Source: an uncultured Desulfobulbaceae bacterium (GTDB lineage Bacteria; Desulfobacterota; Desulfobulbia; Desulfobulbales; BM004). From it: a stretch of 9,316 nt of DNA. Positions within the stretch are counted from its first letter, which is position 1. Each line of letters opens with the position of its first letter. The position numbers and the translations under genes were made by a program. The stretch is taken from contig CAMYJP010000072.1 of assembly GCA_947258675.1 (NCBI GenBank), positions 1 to 9,316 of the forward strand, in the 5' to 3' direction. Positions 6,227 to 9,316 of this stretch are shown here, one piece after another. Below the pieces are notes generated by a model. The model searched no databases, was not told the DNA's origin, and saw nothing but the letters and a program-made list of their open reading frames with translations.

Positions 6227-7633
6227 ATGAATAGAAAATACGATGTGGTGATTATCGGAGGTGGTTTGTCTGGTTTGTCGGTTGCACATTTTCTGCAGAA
6301 GAATAAACCTGATCTGAATCTGATAATATTGGAAAAAAGTTCCCGGCCCGGGGGAGCAATACGGTCTCACTATGAGGATGGATTTCTTGCCGAATGGGGT
6401 GCCCATGGGTTTCTGAACAATGTTGATGCCAGTCGCGAGATTCTTGAAGATACAGGATTGGTGGCTGAGGCACAAAAAGCGCCCTTAGGGGAGTTCGTTC
6501 GCTATATCTGCCTTAACGGTGAATTAGTAATGATACCTCAAAATCCAAAAAAAATAATAGCCTCTTCTCTAATACCATTAACCGGAAAGCTTCGTGTCCT
6601 TGCTGACCTGTGGAAAAAACCCAGGAAAGAGGAGCAGACCGTGAAACAATGGGCTTCTTACCGGTTTGGTAATCAAATTTTACCATTTGTGGATGCTGTC
6701 TTTACAGGCACCTATGCGGGAGATTTTGAACGGTTGAGCATTGATGCAGTTATGCCAGGTATACGACGTATGGAAATTGAGGCAGGTTCCGTCATTAGAG
6801 GTCTCATTAAGAAGCGCAAAGCATCCCGTCAGGATATTGGAGCACAAACCAAACGCGGTCTTCCATCAATGATCAGTTTCCCCCAGGGCATGGGAAGGCT
6901 CCCAGAAGTACTTGCCAAAGATAAGAATATTTCCTGCAATACAGAAGTGAATAAAATCGACAAAAAAGATGGTGTCTGGCAGATAAGTACGGATGAAAGC
7001 GAATTCTTGAGTAGTAATGTTGTCATGGCTCTACCGGTTAACCAAAGCTTGGCTCTGTTGCGCTCTTCAGCAATTACTGACAGGGGGAGCAAACCACCTG
7101 AAGAACAGATTCCTGAGGCTAAAATTGTTACAATAATAATGGGATTCAGCGATACTGCTAAAATTCCTTTTGGGTTTGGCTACCTTGCTCCGGAACAGGA
7201 AAAAAGATTTGCGCTTGGTGCTCTCTTCTCTACCCATATGTTTCCTGGAAGAGCCCCCGAAGGGAAAGTCATGCTGGAGGCTTTGGTTGGCGGCCGGCGT
7301 CATCCTGCAAAAGTATTATTAAGTGATGACGATCTGAAACGTAATGTTTATGAAGATCTCAAACAACTTATCCATCTTCCGGAACCGCCGTTATTTGCCA
7401 AGGTGCTTCGAACAAATCACGGCATCCCGCAGTTGGAGATGGGATATCCAAAACTTTTACAATGGCGCAATAAACTGGAGAGTGTAATAGACGGGCTGCA
7501 CATCTGCGGTTTTGGTTGGGAGGGCATTGGCATAAATGATATGACAAAGTCAGCAAAAGCCGTTGCAGACGCAATTGAAAAAGGGACAGCCTCCATACAT
7601 GAAAAAGCGCAAGTAAAAAAAGTGTATTTTTAG
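6227..7633 (+). CDS. hemG: Protoporphyrinogen oxidase, HemY/PPOX type
   Basis: FAD-dependent amine-oxidase-fold enzyme expected to oxidise protoporphyrinogen IX to protoporphyrin IX in the penultimate step of classical haem synthesis, probably at the membrane face. The 468 residues fit the family. The N-terminal dinucleotide fold VVIIGGGLSGLSVA (7-20) ends in the acidic ribose-binding Glu36, followed by RPGG (40-43). TGTYAGDFERLSI (160-172) and FPQGMGRLPEVLA (218-230) are PPOX-branch signatures. GFGWEGIGINDMTKSA (428-443) is the C-terminal FAD-contact motif. The ATG at 6227 follows AGAGAA at a good distance. Its last nine codons lie inside a hairpin that probably terminates the gene. The HemY-type enzyme is classically oxygen-dependent, but this family also occurs in anaerobes, where the acceptor may differ. 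Confidence 0.93.
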   Translation: MNRKYDVVIIGGGLSGLSVAHFLQKNKPDLNLIILEKSSRPGGAIRSHYEDGFLAEWGAHGFLNNVDASREILEDTGLVAEAQKAPLGEFVRYICLNGELVMIPQNPKKIIASSLIPLTGKLRVLADLWKKPRKEEQTVKQWASYRFGNQILPFVDAVFTGTYAGDFERLSIDAVMPGIRRMEIEAGSVIRGLIKKRKASRQDIGAQTKRGLPSMISFPQGMGRLPEVLAKDKNISCNTEVNKIDKKDGVWQISTDESEFLSSNVVMALPVNQSLALLRSSAITDRGSKPPEEQIPEAKIVTIIMGFSDTAKIPFGFGYLAPEQEKRFALGALFSTHMFPGRAPEGKVMLEALVGGRRHPAKVLLSDDDLKRNVYEDLKQLIHLPEPPLFAKVLRTNHGIPQLEMGYPKLLQWRNKLESVIDGLHICGFGWEGIGINDMTKSAKAVADAIEKGTASIHEKAQVKKVYF

Positions 7634-7643
7634 TTGCGCTTTT
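7603..7643. terminator. Bidirectional terminator between hemG and dnaA
   Basis: AAAAGCGCAA (7603-7612) and TTGCGCTTTT (7634-7643) form a 10-bp perfect stem. It can extend inward through an AAAAA/TTTTT pairing after one mismatch, leaving a 7-base loop. T-rich flanks occur on both strands (four Ts on plus, five on minus), so it can stop the convergent hemG and dnaA transcripts. The left arm lies inside the last hemG codons, the stop is in the loop side, and the right arm is 27 bases from the dnaA stop. Confidence 0.8.
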
Positions 7644-7669
7644 CTCTAAACAATCAAATGTACCCCAAT

Positions 7670-8998
7670 TTATTCTTTCAGTTTCTTTGATAACAAGTCC
7701 ACTTGCCCCCGAACACTGCTGTTTCTGGACATTGCTCCTGTTATTACCCTGATTGAATGCAATACTGTAGAGTGATCCCTGTTAAACGCCTTGCCGATTT
7801 CCGCCAAACCTTCTTCAGTGAATTTCCGCGCCAGATACATAGATAATTGCCTTGGAAAGGCAATAGATTTTTTTCTGGATTTGGATTGAAGATCAACAGT
7901 CCTTATCTTGAATTGGTTTGCAATAAAATCTCTAATTAATTCTGTGGAAAGTTCTCTGGCTTCCCCTCCCACTTCTTTAACAATTGTTTTTACCATATCA
8001 AGGTCCGGCTCTGTTTTGAGCAGACTTGATCTTGCCTTCAGCCCGACGATTGTACTCTCTAACTGCCGTATATCCCCTTTGAGGTAATGGGCGATATACT
8101 CACTCAGGCTGTCTGAAAGATGCAGATTGTTGTTCAGGGCTTTTCGTTTCACAATTAAAATTCTGGTCAAGTAGTCAGGAGAATCTATAGTAGAAACCAA
8201 CCCTGCAGACATCCTGGAACGAATTCCTTCATCAATATCACGAATTCCTCTTGGGGCAACCGCACCTGTCAGGATTATTCTTTTTCCTGACTTCATCAGG
8301 GCATCGAGAATTTCATTAAGCTCTGTTTGGGTTTTTGCCTTACCTGTCAGTGTATGTACGTCTTCAATAAGCAGAATATCACAGTTATCATGATATTTTT
8401 GTTTGAATTCATTCATATTGTTATTTTTTATTTTCTGGACCATTTCACTGCTAAACTGTTGTGCAGTTAAATAATGCAGTCTGGTACCGGGAGAGTTGTT
8501 GATAACACTATGGGCAACAGCATGAGTTAAGTGGCTCTTGCCAAGACCTGTACCTGCATTGATATAAAGAAAGGACCCGAAAGATGTGTCGCCGCCGGAA
8601 ATGGCTTTACAGGCCGATTGGGCAAGCAGGTTGCTTTCCCCCACCATAAATTCCTCAAAAGTATAGCGTGGGTGAAGGCTCCTGACATATGATTTTGCCT
8701 GCGGAATTGACGGCAAACGCAATTGCTCTTTTTCTTCTGCCAGGGGAAACAATTTCTGAGAATGGCTATTTTTTACCGATAGGTTTATCTGCAGATTTGT
8801 TTTTCCCAATTCAACAAGACATCCTTGAATCAAGGACAGGTAATTTTCTGTTACCCAGGTGCAGAAAAAGCGATCAGGACAAGTAAGCTCAAAGACTGAT
8901 TCATTATTATGGATGTAAGTAATTGGTTCTATCCATAAACTATAAGCTGAGGCAGGCAGTTTTTCCTTTAAAGAATCTTTAACTCTGTTCCACAACAT
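7670..8998 (-). CDS. dnaA: Chromosomal replication initiator protein DnaA
   Basis: Initiator that binds DnaA boxes at oriC, opens the duplex and loads the helicase. With the ATG at 8998 it has 442 residues. Domain I starts MLWNRVKDSLKEKLP and ends near 75, followed by a short linker. The AAA+ domain has Walker A GTGLGKSH (149-156), Walker B DILLIEDV (207-214), an arginine-finger region GIRSRMSAGL (258-267) and sensor 2 GDIRQLEST (308-316, Arg311). Domain IV carries SRKKSIAFPRQLSMYLARK (374-392) and IGKAFNRDHSTVLHS (401-415), the DNA-binding signature. The GKSH and EDVH forms differ from the common GKTH and DDIQ but fit Desulfobacterota DnaA. An upstream in-frame TTG (9037) would add 13 residues but lacks a ribosome site; the ATG has TGGGG about 7 bases before it. 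No dnaN follows: the downstream neighbour is convergent hemG. Confidence 0.96.
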   Translation of the reverse strand: MLWNRVKDSLKEKLPASAYSLWIEPITYIHNNESVFELTCPDRFFCTWVTENYLSLIQGCLVELGKTNLQINLSVKNSHSQKLFPLAEEKEQLRLPSIPQAKSYVRSLHPRYTFEEFMVGESNLLAQSACKAISGGDTSFGSFLYINAGTGLGKSHLTHAVAHSVINNSPGTRLHYLTAQQFSSEMVQKIKNNNMNEFKQKYHDNCDILLIEDVHTLTGKAKTQTELNEILDALMKSGKRIILTGAVAPRGIRDIDEGIRSRMSAGLVSTIDSPDYLTRILIVKRKALNNNLHLSDSLSEYIAHYLKGDIRQLESTIVGLKARSSLLKTEPDLDMVKTIVKEVGGEARELSTELIRDFIANQFKIRTVDLQSKSRKKSIAFPRQLSMYLARKFTEEGLAEIGKAFNRDHSTVLHSIRVITGAMSRNSSVRGQVDLLSKKLKE

Positions 8999-9068
8999 TA
9001 AAAAACCCCAATTAAACGATTTATGGTTAACAATCAATAAAATACAACGAATTTGAGAAAAAAAGAAT

Positions 9069-9077
9069 TTTTACACA
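9069..9077 (+). promoter_or_regulatory. DnaA box
   Basis: TTTTACACA matches the relaxed DnaA-box consensus TTWTNCACA at every position. It lies about 70 bases upstream of the dnaA ATG and just downstream of a TATACT -10 candidate, a position suited to DnaA repressing its own gene. A single 9-mer can also occur by chance in AT-rich DNA. Confidence 0.45.
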
Positions 9078-9088
9078 TTTACAAGGAA

Positions 9089-9117
9089 GTATAGGATTTC
9101 CCATGGTTGATTAAAAA
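9089..9117 (-). promoter_or_regulatory. Weak dnaA promoter candidate
   Basis: On the minus strand TATACT (9094-9089) is a good -10 element. The matching -35 at 17 bases, TTTTTA (9117-9112), is poor. The start would fall near 9082, right beside the DnaA box at 9069-9077. Confidence 0.3.
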
Positions 9118-9140
9118 TAATAAACCTTCAAGTTCTTTTA

Positions 9141-9161
9141 TTGCTTGGGAAAATCAAGCAA
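9141..9161. repeat. Perfect 7-7-7 hairpin upstream of dnaA
   Basis: TTGCTTG (9141-9147) and CAAGCAA (9155-9161) are exact inverse complements around a 7-base spacer. No T-run follows on either strand, so it is not a terminator. It may be an operator or an origin-associated element; its function is unknown. Confidence 0.35.
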
Positions 9162-9316
9162 GTGTGTGGCAAGGAAATAATTCGAATATAATAATCTTAA
9201 ACTAAGTGAGTTGCTTTGTTCGGGATTTAATTAATAGAAAATTTTGGGGCAGTCAAAGACAAAATTGAAAGATTCTAATCAATGGAAAATTAAAGTTTTC
9301 AACAAATCTAAACATT

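Larger units (their letters stand above)
8999..9316. other. AT-rich dnaA upstream region, possible oriC part
   Basis: Some 318 bases of clearly AT-rich sequence without a credible gene on either strand. It contains one consensus DnaA box (9069-9077), a one-mismatch box TTTTCAACA (9296-9304), a weak reverse candidate at 9165-9173 and a perfect hairpin (9141-9161). Bacterial origins often lie beside dnaA, so this may be regulatory DNA for dnaA, part of oriC, or both. One good box is too few to name it an origin, and the region continues past the window edge. Confidence 0.35.

Noticed and set aside
8999..9037. N-terminal extension of DnaA from a TTG at 9037
   Set aside because: No ribosome site precedes the TTG, and the extra 13 residues do not resemble domain I, whereas the ATG at 8998 begins the typical LWNRVKD sequence.
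1..9316. CRISPR arrays, tRNA or rRNA genes, insertion sequences
   Set aside because: No regularly spaced repeats, cloverleaf-like segments, transposase motifs or flanking terminal repeats were seen.

Overview
The window looks like an ordinary chromosomal stretch from an AT-leaning Desulfobacterota (deltaproteobacterial) bacterium, most likely of the Desulfobulbales/Desulfobacterales type. This lineage call is an inference from how the proteins read. The DnaA has the GLGKSH Walker A, the LLIEDVH Walker B and the GKAFNRDHSTVLHS domain IV signature that I associate with that group. An aldo/keto reductase with an ETARGYG active site and a HemY-type protoporphyrinogen oxidase fit an anaerobe or microaerophile. 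I see no insertion sequences, integrases, tRNAs, rRNAs or CRISPR arrays.

Layout, left to right. (a) 1-999, minus strand: a nitroreductase followed 5 bases later by an aldo/keto reductase that runs off the left edge. This is a two-gene redox operon preceded by a 167-base leader with a small palindrome. (b) 1167-2828, minus strand: three overlapping genes, transcribed as a small BamE/SmpA-like lipoprotein, then protein-L-isoaspartate methyltransferase (pcm), then a YqaA/DedA-type membrane protein. It is an envelope and protein-repair cassette with a promoter candidate near 3034-3062. (c) 3078-3111: a strong intrinsic terminator that closes htpG. (d) 3244-5121, minus strand: htpG (bacterial Hsp90). 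(e) 5122-5488: the divergent region between htpG and the next gene. It holds a sigma70-like promoter, a good Fur-box-like palindrome over its -10 element, and an overlapping unexplained open frame. (f) 5489-7633, plus strand: an Icc-like (COG2129 type) metallophosphoesterase, then protoporphyrinogen oxidase. (g) 7603-7643: a hairpin that can terminate both strands, overlapping the end of the oxidase gene. (h) 7670-8998, minus strand: dnaA, with an AT-rich upstream region (8999-9316) that contains one consensus DnaA box and a perfect 7-bp hairpin. This region is a candidate for dnaA autoregulation and possibly part of oriC.

Functionally the window joins replication initiation (dnaA), haem synthesis (hemG), protein quality control (htpG, pcm), envelope functions (lipoprotein, DedA-like) and NAD(P)H/FMN redox enzymes. 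I found no convincing new defence or mobile system. The points most worth a second look are the htpG upstream region, the dnaA upstream region and the hairpin shared by the hemG and dnaA 3' ends.
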